Made by a program: the position numbers and the translations under genes | Notes under the pieces: model-generated | Databases searched by the model: none | What the model saw: only the letters and a program-made list of their open reading frames with translations | Told to the model about the DNA's origin: nothing | NCBI RefSeq assembly: GCF_000002875.2 | Contig: NC_009416.2 | Location: 689,501-753,500, forward strand | DNA length: 64,000 bases | From: Leishmania infantum JPCM5 | Lineage: Eukaryota; Euglenozoa; Kinetoplastea; Trypanosomatida; Trypanosomatidae | Direction of reading: 5' to 3' | Shown: piece after piece, positions 40,253 through 50,622 of the stretch | Layout of the letters: every line of letters begins with the position of its first letter | How positions within the stretch are numbered: the stretch's first letter is position 1

Positions 40253-41758
40253 CTATCCGATCCACGTCCAGTCATAGTCCTCCCCAAGGAGAGTTCCACC
40301 TTTATTTCCAATACGCAGCAGCTCGGTATCATCTGCCTCTAGAGGCGGTTCTCGGTTTGGGGCGGTGAGCAGATTAACTACGCCAATACGTAGTAGCCCC
40401 TTGCCTACCATGTCGAGAAGCTCGGCCTGCCTAGCTGGCGGCGATGCAATCACGATGCTGTCAAGACATGGTATGATGCTGCGCAAAATATCGATATCAC
40501 CCCACACCCGCGTAATCGACTGGCTCACCGTCACGCCCCATCTTCCCCTTGTTGGAGTTGTGCGCAGTCGGCCGTATTCACCACTCCTCCGGACAATGCA
40601 CTTCGCTCTCCTATTCCCAGGTAAGAGGACAGCGTCATAATACGCATCGAAATCCAGCGCGCAAACGCCACTTGCGCCTGTTCAAGATATGCCCGCTTTC
40701 TTTCCGAGTCGGGCAGGTCAGGCGGGGGGCAGCACTCGCTGGTGCAGACAGCGCTCAAAGTTCAACTCTGTTATGCGTCTGTGTCCGCCTTCCTTTTCCT
40801 CGACCGCAAACGTATGCGCGCCGTGCGCGTCACGCCCAAGAGATTACTCGCGCATAATTTCATCCTTTTGCGCGGGTTCCAGCCTGCCCATCTGCATGAC
40901 TCTAGTGAGATATGCGCCTGCCTTCCTGCAGTTTTCTGAAGGTGCGTGAAGCTCGCAGAGCGGCCAAGGCCTATCGAAGCATGGGGCGCTAAGCGCAGTT
41001 GCAGAACCTTTCGGAGTTAAAATGCCGCGCTTCCATCCTCACAATTCTCTCTTCATCGCACAACCTTGTCGCCTTTTTTGGGGGGGAGGGGGGGCGCAGG
41101 TGGGGGGGCATTCCTCCACTCGCAGCAGCACCAGTGGAACTTTCCCTCCTTTTTCACGAAAAAGGCGCAGCAACTGCGTTTCACTAATCGCGAGGCCCTG
41201 CTGCTCTGGGACACTTGCTCGTAGCCTCCTCTCCTCCCGTGGAGGACCGCGGCGACGACATCCCGCGTGGCCACGTCCTTCATCGTAAGATGGCGACCAA
41301 TACCCCAGGTACCGCCGCAGCGTTACGTAGGACCCGTCCTGCACGTCGGCTGGTCCGCTGAGAGTGCGCCGTCTGCCATGCGCCTTGCAGCACCTTTTCT
41401 CGCTGAGGCAAGTCCGCGCCGCTGCCCCGACTCCTGCATCGCTTCGCGCAAAAAGTCCGTCTGCATGCCAGAGGCATGAAAGGCGCGTTCGCCACCCCCA
41501 CGGTTTGTCCTCCATCTCCGAAGAAGCCCGCCGCGCTCTTGTTTCGCAGCGGAAGCGGATGCAACGGCAGCAACACAGAGAAAAGCACACACGCGCGCAC
41601 ACCCGCGGAGGCGCCGACGACGAAAGGAGCGCACACGCATGTGCGGAAGTCGCCTGCCGTTCTCTATTTTCCTCACCTTCCACCACTCGTACGGAATGCA
41701 CAGCATCTTGCAGCTCGGGTGGGCAGACGAACCCGCTATGCGCAAGCGTCAGCCGCAT
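40253..41758 (-). pseudogene. Decayed gene of up to about 500 codons, unidentified
   Basis: Reading one minus-strand frame from 41758 downwards gives protein-like sequence broken by TGA at 41041-41039, TAA at 40846-40844 and a TGA near 40720. Between the first two stops it reads GWKRGILTPKGSA ... AYLTRVMQMGRLEP ... AQKDEIMRE, and after the TAA it resumes with AHTFAVEEKEGGHRRITEL and FERCLHQRVLPP. There, at a run of six C (40729-40734), the sense moves to another frame (DLPDSERKRAYLEQ ... VAFARW), then returns to the original frame (DFDAYYDAVLLPG ... RSIIPCLDSIVIASPP) and runs to a stop at 40253. Stops plus two frame changes in an otherwise normal-looking coding sequence indicate a pseudogene. 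The part above 41050 is less certain. The family is unknown; an intact copy may exist at this position in related species. Confidence 0.6.
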
Positions 41759-41879
41759 CCGAGGCGCACTGCCCCTCTCTGCTCTTCATTCTATTCCACA
41801 GCGACGCCAGAAGATTTCGATTCCACTTTCTATGCTACTTCTATGATAGCAAGCGCCACGCGGCTCTACAAAGCCTCAC

Positions 41880-42356
41880 TCAGTCCCGCCCGCGTTTCGC
41901 TGCCGTTGACATGAGCGGCAGAAGGTGGGCCATCCCCGCCGCTTTCATGGCTCCGCGGATGTCCTGCACATTCAGCGTGGTGCGCGTAGATCCGGTGGCT
42001 TTGCGGCTGGCGTCACCCAGGCAGGCAAGATAGAGAACTGAGATTGTGGCGGACTTCTGCAGCGCTACGCGGGCGTCTCGAGACACTGACATGCCCTCTG
42101 GCAGTGCCCCATGCACGACCCGGTTCACCTGACCAGCTGCTAGGCTGCGCGCCTTCACCGACGCACCAGTGCCGCCGGATTTTGAGTTCGCTATGCGAGG
42201 GCGTACGCTGTCGCTCGTGTGTACGGCATCCGCCGCGGCCGCAGTACCCGAAGACCCCTTCCGCGCAATACTCTCGTCCTCGTGTGTTTGAGAGAAAGTT
42301 GCCTCACCGCTCCCGTCTGAGAAACGCTGGCTTGCCTGACACTCCTCCGCGTTCAT
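41880..42356 (-). CDS. Histone-fold protein, probable DNA polymerase epsilon subunit 3 (POLE3/Dpb4)-like
   Basis: The 158-aa protein starts at 42356 (MNAEECQAS); the frame is open to 42458, but the upstream part is less protein-like. Residues 1-70 are disordered. Residues of about 73-150 form a histone fold: AAGQVNRVVHGALPEGMSVS, then RDARVALQKSATISVLYLAC (the long central helix), then TTLNVQDIRGAMKAAGMAHL. The pattern ALP-(D/E)G-x-x-(V/I)-S-x-(D/E)-A followed by LNxxD in the last helix is that of POLE3/Dpb4 and CHRAC17, close relatives of NF-YB. Such proteins pair with a second histone-fold subunit in DNA polymerase epsilon or chromatin-remodelling complexes and bind DNA. NF-YB itself or another H2B-like partner is the alternative. 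The pseudogene lies just downstream. Confidence 0.7.
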   Translation of the reverse strand: MNAEECQASQRFSDGSGEATFSQTHEDESIARKGSSGTAAAADAVHTSDSVRPRIANSKSGGTGASVKARSLAAGQVNRVVHGALPEGMSVSRDARVALQKSATISVLYLACLGDASRKATGSTRTTLNVQDIRGAMKAAGMAHLLPLMSTAAKRGRD

Positions 42357-45069
42357 TGCTTCGATGGCGTCTCCGGGCTGGAAGTGCCGCAGACCGAGAG
42401 AGTGCTCGTGCGTCAGCCAGCGCAGCGTCGGTGGGTATAGCTGCCTCCTTGGCGGCAACGGTGGAAGGGGTGTGGCAGGGGCTTACGGAGCTGCCAACGA
42501 TTACAAGGCAGGCAAAGAGGGAAGCAGGCAGGAAGCGAAAGGGTAGGCTGGAAAAGGAGCGGCGACACATACGCAACAGCACAAATCCGTTGAGGGTGAA
42601 CATGTCTCCTTCAGCTATAGCGCCACCAAAGTGGTTAGCGCCACGGTGAACAGAATACTGGGGGCTAGAAAGGAGCAGTTGCACGTATGTGTTGTACAGC
42701 GAACGTGGCGTATTACTAGCAGTGGTGGATGGGTGAGAAGCGGGCAGCAAGCGCACGAGAGGCGTGCCACAAGCACGCTTGTCCCTCTCACTGCATCCTT
42801 CACTGACCCCGCCGACCTATTGGCTTTGTCGCCCATGACATTGCAAGACAGCCACAGTTGGGTACCCTTTCAGACGCTATTCTCTGAAGTAACGCCACTG
42901 ACGCTGTCGCTGTGTGGGAATCATGCCTATCGCGTTGTTGCTGTTGTTGGTTTCTTCGAATGTAGAGAAAATAAACGACGCCCTCGAAGAAGTAATGAAG
43001 AAGACACACGCACGCAGCGATGTATGTACGCAACATGCACGGCAAAACAAAAAAAAAACGAAAAAAGACAGAAGCAAAGAACATGAGAGAGCTAAAAGAT
43101 GCTCACACAATTGCAGAAATACAAGCAGAGCATAAAGTCATCCCAAACCTTGTTGTTCGCTTATCTTCACGCAAGATGTTTTCTTTCCTTCCCATTGCAG
43201 AGGCGCTGTTTCGCTTTCTTGGGTCTGTGTTGGTTATTTTGAGACCGCTTCTCCCCTGTTCTCCGTCCCATTCAACACACACACACAGGCCTGCTCTCAC
43301 TCTCTCCCCCAAGGAGACACCCGTGAAACTGATAGACGCCACGAGCCCCTAAAGACATCCGCACGGAAGCAGTCGCTCCGGTGAGTCGGCGCAGCGTCAC
43401 CGCAGAGTGGCTGAGGCAGAAAGAGAAAACAAGAGTGCGTGAAAGACAACGACAGACACAAGAAGGGCAAAACGTTCTGTGCACCAAATAGAAAGGTGGT
43501 CGATAAACATGGCGCGACTTGCGAAAAGGAAGGAAGCAGCAGGAGGTGTGGGAGGGGCTAGAACAGAGAAAACAAGATACACACCATTTTGTGCATTATC
43601 GAGTTCGGTCACACTCGCAAGCAGAGCACGGCACTTTGAAAGGGCACACACACACACACAAGAGAGAAGAACGGAAGAGTTCACAAGCATCACACATCAA
43701 GCAAACGTGATACGTGTTTTCCAGAATGAAAGCACAAAGAAATGCAACGAGACAGCTACAGAGAGTTCTAGCAGCGTAACACAGGGAGGAGAGGGAAGGG
43801 AGGGGTGGGGGGGGGGGCAAAAGAGAAAGAAAAAGGAAACACACACACACCTCTGAATGCATACGCTTGCGTGTGTCTGTCTGTGTGTGTGACCGCCTGC
43901 CCGCATGCTTATGATGATGTGGATCTTGTGATTTCGATGGACAAAAAGAATTCCAAGGTCTGTCGTTGAGCAGCTGATGACGAAAAGTGGATGAAGGAAA
44001 GCAACAAACTGCGTCGGGGAGATCGAACGCAGTACAACGGAAATATAAAAACAGTAAGCGAAGATTTAATTCAAAAAAGACGGATGAGCAGACCGCATCT
44101 GCCCTATGCGCATTTTGGGTCGCCCCTCCATATACATATATATGAAAAAGAAACCACATCGGGCTCCTCTTCGTTAGAGGTGATAGAAAGCCTCGAGAAC
44201 GCACCGAAACACACAGAGAGAGAGAAGGGGAGCATCACTACCAGAAAGACCAAAGAGCAGAACAGCGACAGCGATGATGGCGAAGAAAAATGGAAGAAAG
44301 ACAACAACACGAGGAAGCAAAGCAAAAAAAAAATGGAGAACGCAAAGTCAATGCAGAGAGGCCGAAAAGGGACGACTCTGGAAAGTCCGAGTAAAGGCGC
44401 AAAAACGAGAGGAACGCGGGAGGAGCAAGAGGAGCGAAGGAGAAAGGCGCCCGCACGCAGCAGAAGAACAACAAAAAGGGAGGCGGATGTGGCCAAATCC
44501 ACGAAAGAGGAGATACACCACAGAGAGGCACAAGAAAAAAAAAACACGTTCATGTGTGTGTGTGTGTGGACGGGTGTGTGTGGGAGGTAGGGAGGTCCAC
44601 CTCTGTCTCCCTCTCTGTCCCAGATCAGCACCCGAGAACGAAAGACACTCACATACATACATACAACACTTTAGCTGCCCTTGTTCTGCTGAAGCCTTAT
44701 TTGCTCTCGTCCTGTCAGCTTCTGTCTGTACGTGTGCGTCAAGTAAAAGACAGAAGAGAAGCGCTAGCGGGACACGACGCACGCAAAGAGATGTCGAACC
44801 TTAACATCAAAAACATAGAAATGAGCAAAACACGAGCAACCCAGAAAACACACACACACACAAAAGCCACAAACGAGAGTGTCGAAGTACGGCACGCGCT
44901 GTTTTACCGCTGAGCTGATGTTCAAGTCTGTTGATATGAGCATCTCACTGTCTTTCACATGGCCACTGGCTTCGACGCAACAGCAGTTCGAACGCCACTG
45001 AGCCTGGCCTGTCACCGGCCCCACATCGCGCCGCGCCAGGCAACCGTGGAGATGCTGTTACAGCCATGC
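42357..45069. other. Spacer, 2.7 kb, between the histone-fold gene and SIDER2 copy B
   Basis: This is probably 5' UTR of the histone-fold gene and 3' UTR of the EXD1-like gene. It is purine-rich on the plus strand, with poly-A-rich stretches near 43045-43075 and 44320-44340 and CA runs at 43270, 43650 and 44850. Translations are low-complexity, and no gene was called. Confidence 0.55.
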
Positions 45070-45517
45070 GCCCACTCAGTCATCGGAGAACGGCCCCACT
45101 GCCCTCAAGCTCTGCCCGCCCACCCATCCTGCCTCGCAGGCCGCCTCACAGCCGCTCCCACATTATGTCGGTCCCTACGTGCTGCACACACACACACTCG
45201 CGGTGGCGCTCCGCCGCCCCACACCACTGGGCAGTGCGAGGGCCGGGGGTGCGGTACACGCTCGAGTCACGCGGACGCTCTGCCCATCACGTGGATGGCG
45301 CAAGCGTGTGCACGGTCGCAGGTCGGTCCGACGCAGCGCCATCCAGCCCCTCACCGCCGACATCAGCAGTGATGCATCGCTCGGGCCTTCCCCTACGTCG
45401 TAGGCACCCGGCCCTGTCACCACCAGAGGTGGCCCGGCATTTGGCAGGGCTAGGGGGCGGGGGGTGTACTGCACCCTCAGATACGGCGCACTGAAATGTC
45501 CCCCCTGTCAGCAGAGG
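45070..45517 (-). mobile_element. SIDER2-like retroposon, copy B (3' truncated)
   Basis: Near-identical to copies A and C over about 400 bp. It begins only some 80 bases after the stop of the EXD1-like gene (45597), in the transcribed direction, so it must lie in that 3' UTR. It contains the full leading segment shared with copy C but lacks the trailing 45-50 bases (the part containing GATGGTTGACAGCACG on the minus strand) that copies A and C share. Confidence 0.75.
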
Positions 45518-45596
45518 CAGAAAGCGCTAGGAGGAAGCGAGCCAAATAAAAATTGAATACCCGCCAAAGCCGCCCTGGACTGAGTCCATCGCCGCA

Positions 45597-47861
45597 TCAC
45601 AGTTCGTTTCTCACGTCAAAGTCGCGGAAGGAGTTGCTCTTAGAAGAGCCGCGAAAGTTGCCGTTGCAGACGGATGCCAGCCGCGCCTCGCCTAGCCTAC
45701 AGCCCTGCTCGACGTGGTCCCACAGGATCAGTTGAGCGGCAAAGAAGTACTTGACGTCGACAGCGCAGTACTGCACGAGTACGTCCGTGAGAGGGCGCTC
45801 CTCCCACCGGTCGAAGCTGCCGCCACAGCGCGGATTAAAGAGGTGACGACCGGCGTTCTTGATGCCCGTATCCTCGTCAGTGAAGAGTCCCAAGGCAAGA
45901 AAAACGCTTTTCATTCCCGGCAGATGTGGCGACGTCGGGAACAGCGCGAAGCAGGAGGAGATCTGCAAGTCGCACACGTTTTGCAGGCGCACGCAGTAGA
46001 GAAAAAAAAGTGCGTCGCAGTCGGCGCGGCAGTCGAACATCAACTTCATAATGTCACGCGACTCGAGCACACGCTGCAGGGGCGAGCCGGAACGCAGTGC
46101 CTCTGCACCAAGCATGACCACGTCAATAATGTATACCGTAGAGTAGGTGGCAAGAGTAATGATGCAGATGGACCCCATCCGGCCAAGCGAGCGTCCCTCA
46201 AGATCAAGGGCAATAGTAAGCGTGTCAGTATAGTGTGCCTCCTCCGCGTTGTTATTGTCGACGCTATACACGCGCTCTCGCCGCTGCTGCTCGCGTTGCA
46301 TGCGCAGCATCTCCGACTCGAGCAGAATTTCGCGGCAAACGTGTTCGAGGTGGTCCATATGCTCAATGCACACCACGTCTTGCGGGACGCAGCCACGAAA
46401 GCGAATGTCGCGGCCGTCACCGTACTCTGGCCCAGTATTGTAGGCCAGCGACTTACCGGTGCTATACTCGTACTCGCCGCCTCCCATGCGCATCACATCA
46501 AGGTGAGGCGGCGGCGCGATGATTTGCTGAGGGGCTGATGCGTGCGCTGCCAAAGAAACGAACGGCGCCGATGGGTACAGCCCACGTGGCGGAGTCGGTG
46601 GACTGCGGCTGTCGCGCGCTACCGAATGGGGCCTGCTGCCACAGCCGTCCGCCATGCCAGCTGATAAGCCGCTCTGCTCTGCACCGCTAGAAGCGGCCGC
46701 CGATGTTCCGTTCGCACCGGTCACCCCATCCATTGAGCGATTTTCTACGCAAGTGCCGTAGCTGTATCCTTCGTCTGCGAGCCCCGAACCCTTCCATCTA
46801 CTCAAGGCTCCCATACCAGCGGGAGAGCAGGTCGAGCTGCTGATGCGCCCATGACAGCGCGGCGGGCTGCTCGCAGCTTGCCAGTGCGCGTCCAAGGCAT
46901 TGCCACTCGACTGGAAACCGACTTCAATGTGGTGTGGATGAGAGGTGCCGGGTGGGTGTTGGGCACTTCTCAGTGACACAGGGCTGTTACCTACATGTGG
47001 CTGCGGGAGAAGCCCGCTTTTCACAGCGCTACAGCCCTCGCAGTAGCGTAATGACGACATCGCCAGCGACGGGCGGTGCTCCACCGGCGCGTAGTCGCAT
47101 GGGGAAGCGTACGTCTGCTGCGGTGTGGAAAAGAACGAGCTGATGGCGGCATTGTTGATGGTCTTCGGCTTCTCTGAGTGCAAGGGGCCAGCTTGTGTGT
47201 GCAGACCCGTAGGCGGCAGTGGCGGCCTCGAACCGTTCCCGGAGAAGGAAGCGACGGAGAAAGCCGACGGTGCGGCAGCTACGTCAGAAAGCGCCGATGC
47301 GTCTTTGGGCCTAAAGGATGAAAGGCGAAGCGATGAACCAAACTGCGAGGCGGACTCAAGCGCATCCACCGGCCCGCCCGCTGCCGCTGTCGCTGCTACT
47401 GCCGAGGTTGCTTCGGGAAAGTCTATTGGATATGGCGGCGCCAGTCTCCTCTTTGCCAACGTGGTGCTGAGTGGAGAAATCGGTGTCAACGCCAGGGCTG
47501 CTGAGTCACTGACTACCTTGACCCCGACGCAGAGGGCGCCGACCGCGGCAGTGGAGGCGAGAGAGAGGTCCTCGAGAAATTCGCAAGGCGTCGGCGGCGT
47601 CGGCATTCGCAGATCACACGAGACGCATTCATTGCTACCGCTGCTAATACTGCAACTGCCGCGCTTGACGATGGGGCTGGGCGCCCTAGCTTTCAGCGTT
47701 GACACTGCCGTGGCTGTCGTCGTTTGACCGTATGCATCGGTGCTGCTACTGCTGCTGCATAGGCTCACCGATGTGTGGGTGTTGACCTCGTCCATGCCTT
47801 TCGCGCCAACTTCTTCAACCGAGTAGGCAGACTTGCCCACCTCGATAGCCGGCGGCATCAT
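45597..47861 (-). CDS. 3'-5' exonuclease-domain protein, Egalitarian/EXD1-like
   Basis: The protein is 754 aa from the start at 47861 (MMPPAIEVG). The frame is open to 48203, but the upstream codons look like UTR. The first 540 residues are Ser/Ala/Pro-rich and disordered with poly-Ser stretches. Residues of about 545-725 form a DEDD-family 3'-5' exonuclease fold: IALDLEGRSLGRMGSICIIT (Asp553 and Glu555), DCRADCDAL (Asp614 or 616), and the YCAVD motif (Tyr698, Asp702) of the DEDDy type. The ALDLEG...LGRMG...YIIDVVMLG pattern is closest to EXD1/Egalitarian, RNA-binding proteins that are often catalytically inactive; here all four acidic residues seem present. A Glu/Arg-rich helix (EMLRMQREQQRRERVYSV) precedes the domain. 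The substrate is unknown, with RNA most likely. Its 3' UTR carries SIDER2 copy B. Confidence 0.78.
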   Translation of the reverse strand: MMPPAIEVGKSAYSVEEVGAKGMDEVNTHTSVSLCSSSSSTDAYGQTTTATAVSTLKARAPSPIVKRGSCSISSGSNECVSCDLRMPTPPTPCEFLEDLSLASTAAVGALCVGVKVVSDSAALALTPISPLSTTLAKRRLAPPYPIDFPEATSAVAATAAAGGPVDALESASQFGSSLRLSSFRPKDASALSDVAAAPSAFSVASFSGNGSRPPLPPTGLHTQAGPLHSEKPKTINNAAISSFFSTPQQTYASPCDYAPVEHRPSLAMSSLRYCEGCSAVKSGLLPQPHVGNSPVSLRSAQHPPGTSHPHHIEVGFQSSGNALDAHWQAASSPPRCHGRISSSTCSPAGMGALSRWKGSGLADEGYSYGTCVENRSMDGVTGANGTSAAASSGAEQSGLSAGMADGCGSRPHSVARDSRSPPTPPRGLYPSAPFVSLAAHASAPQQIIAPPPHLDVMRMGGGEYEYSTGKSLAYNTGPEYGDGRDIRFRGCVPQDVVCIEHMDHLEHVCREILLESEMLRMQREQQRRERVYSVDNNNAEEAHYTDTLTIALDLEGRSLGRMGSICIITLATYSTVYIIDVVMLGAEALRSGSPLQRVLESRDIMKLMFDCRADCDALFFLYCVRLQNVCDLQISSCFALFPTSPHLPGMKSVFLALGLFTDEDTGIKNAGRHLFNPRCGGSFDRWEERPLTDVLVQYCAVDVKYFFAAQLILWDHVEQGCRLGEARLASVCNGNFRGSSKSNSFRDFDVRNEL

Positions 47862-50622
47862 GATTGCCTCTTTTCGGGAATTGCAGTCGTGGCGTCGCCT
47901 TAGAGAGCTGAATCTAGTGAAAAGACCATAGACGAAGGCGAAAAAAAAATGAAACAGAAAAAATGCCGGACTGTGCCCTGTTGCTCGCCGTGACCGCTCT
48001 GCTTGACGGCCTGAAGCGCCTTTTTGCGTCCCTCCTCGCCTTCTGCGAAAGCTGTCCTGTTCACCTGTGTCGTCGTAAATCCAGTACGAGGACGAGGAGA
48101 AACACGGGGCGGATGCGTCTGCGGGATGAGCTGTCAAGGGTGCGCTGCGTGGGTTGTGCAAACAGTGTCTACTCTCCCTCCGCCGTCTTTCGAGAGCAAT
48201 CAAATGTAAGAGCGCGCCAAATCACACGTGCGCGCAGGCGGGCGCCACTCCTCCTGCTCTGCAAACAAGTGGCCTCGCTCGACAAAAGCGGGAGGCTTCA
48301 CAAGCCCAAGGCCGTAAAACGAAAGCGTCAGGTAGAGGGCGGATGGGCAGCCAAATAGAGCGGAAAGAAGCGAAGCGAAGGGGAAGGAGGGCGAGAAAGA
48401 AAGAGAGCCGGGTGGAAGCAAATCAAGAATAGAAGCGTCAAGAAGGGTACAGAGAAGCGAGAACGGCTCAAGGTGAAACACAAGAACAGCGGCAAAGCAA
48501 GAAAAACATCAAAGAGATCCTGGAAAGCAAACGGAAAGAGAGCGAGAAAAAGGGGGGCAACACCGCATACACACACACACGTACTCACGCGCACATGGGC
48601 CAAAGAACAGACGAAAGAGTAGGGTGGGGGTGGGGGCGAAGGCGGAAAAGAAGCAAGAAAGCACAGCAGGTGGATCTGCTGCTCTGTAAGTACGCTCGCT
48701 TACCTATTTTTTTTTCGCCGAAGAAGTTGTTGAGTGTGGGAAAGAAAAGCGTCAAGTCGAATGATATCGACAAAAAAGAAGGACAAAGAAAGGCGGCTGC
48801 CACCTTACAGGGCGGGAGACGGTGCCAAGGGCGACGAAGAGGCGACAACACCAGATAAAAGGGAAAAGAGAAATAGAGATCTGCTATAATCAGCCCGACA
48901 ACGTGTGCGTAAGCCTAGCAAAAGCAAACGGAAAAGAAAGATAGCGAGGGATGAGGGGGACAACGCGCCGAAAGAAAAAAGAAAAACAAGGCGGGAAGTA
49001 ACAGGAGATCCGCGCACGCATGCACATACACGCAGAGAAAAACAAAAAGAAGGGGCACCGTGTCGCCCTCCCCACTAGACGTCACAACGATACAAAAGGC
49101 ACCCTGGGGGGAGGGGGGGAGGAATAAAAAAAGGGAAGAAAAAAAGGAAAAACAGCAAAGCAGAGGAGAGAAGAGGCACAGTGGAAGGGGAAAAGGTGTG
49201 ACGAATACAAGAGGAAACAAGCAAGACAGAAAAGGGAAGATGCGAAAGAACGGAGGCGAGGAGGACGATGCAAGGAGGGCAGTCGCGCAGCAAAGCAAAA
49301 CACCAAAGGCGTGACGACGAGGGGGCTCTTGCGGTCAAAGTGCGAGAAAAACGAAACGCGATCACGAGCAGCGCAGGAAGAACAAAGAGGGATGGGAGGG
49401 GAGGGGAGGGGAGGGGAGGGGAGGGGGTGTAGTGGGGCGGACTTCTCTGCAACCTGTCGAGACACCGGCAGTGGCACGAAGCGTTGAAAAGAGCGCAGGT
49501 GGAACGTATTTTTGAGGGGGTGAAGTGAGCGGAGTGAAGCACAAGAAAGAGGAGGAGAGAGACGGCGTTTCAGCAGAGCGAATACATATATGTATATGGA
49601 TTGTATGAGTGAAGCTATGATGAACCGAAACAAAACGGCTAGTGTTCGAGTGCGTTGTTGCGTGCGAGGGAAGCAGAGATGAGGCGTTTTTGAATACGCG
49701 GGGCGGCAGTGGAACGCCACTACGGGTATCCTTTTCTCCCCCTTTTTTTTTGGTAGCGCCGTCCCCACTCTCTTCCCTTGCCTCGCTCACCGTCACAGAA
49801 GAAGACACGCACTGAGTCAGACGGTTTGAAAGGTCGAAGAAAGAGAAGATATGTGGACGCCAGAAGACAAAAAAAGGGAGACAGAAGCAGCGCCCCCCGA
49901 AAAAAAACGCTGCTGATGATCGAAGAGTGTATCCCGAGGCAGAGACCAAAAGGATGTGTGTGTGTGTGTGTGAATATAAATAAGACGTGGAGCGGGAAGA
50001 AAAGAAAGCAGCAAGGCGATGTCAGAGCACGCACCGAGAGAGGTAGAGGGAAGAGGAAGGACAAAAAAGAGATATGGTAAGGAAGAGCGTTGTCGCGCAG
50101 GCACGCAATGAGGAGAGAGGGACACATAAGGCGACAGACGACGCAGAAGCTCGCGGCAGCCGAGTTGCGGCACTCACACTCGGATCACATGAACGGCAGT
50201 ATGGGGTGTGGAGTGATAGCCGGCAGGGAGGGGGAGAAGGCACGCCTCAAGTGCATTCGGAGGCATAGGTAAACGCCTCGGTCCGCCCCTCTACTCCTCG
50301 CTCGCACCGCTGCCAGACCTGTTATTAACGGAGGGAGTGTGGCCATCGCAGAATCCCTACACTTAGGCGGGAGCAAAGACTGCTGGCCCGTTCCTCCCCC
50401 CCGCCTCCGTCAACACACCTGTACTGTTTCAAATCAGAGAGCCCTTCTAGTGGCATTTGTGCGGCTTTCGGTTTCCGGGTATCTGCGGACCTGACACACC
50501 AGCACCAAGACGCCCCGATCTCTTCCCTTTACCCCTTCGCAGCGTTGCAAAGTTAACCTCCTCGCAGCACAGGATCACCACCTTGACCATCCGCCTTCTG
50601 CGGGCACTGCCAGTCCGCGCGC
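47862..50622. other. Spacer, 2.8 kb, between the large protein gene and the EXD1-like gene
   Basis: Low-complexity spacer, strongly purine on the plus strand from 48360 to 49560. An AGGGG pentamer array is at 49394-49428, and a GT run lies near 49950. Long frames such as 49082-49768 minus are Ser/Pro/Leu/Phe-rich translations of pyrimidine tracts. No gene was seen. Confidence 0.6.
49394..49428. repeat. (AGGGG)n pentamer array, G-quadruplex-prone
   Basis: Six to seven tandem AGGGG units lie on the plus strand (CCCCT on the transcribed strand). The spacing of four G-runs in a row fits an intramolecular G-quadruplex on the plus (non-RNA) strand. Confidence 0.85.

Noticed and set aside
41053..41283. 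RNA 2'-phosphotransferase or La-motif domain in the decayed gene (pieces such as DGSYVTLRRYLG and MKDVATRDVVAAVL)
   Set aside because: The pieces are in different frames and the resemblance is too weak to name a family.
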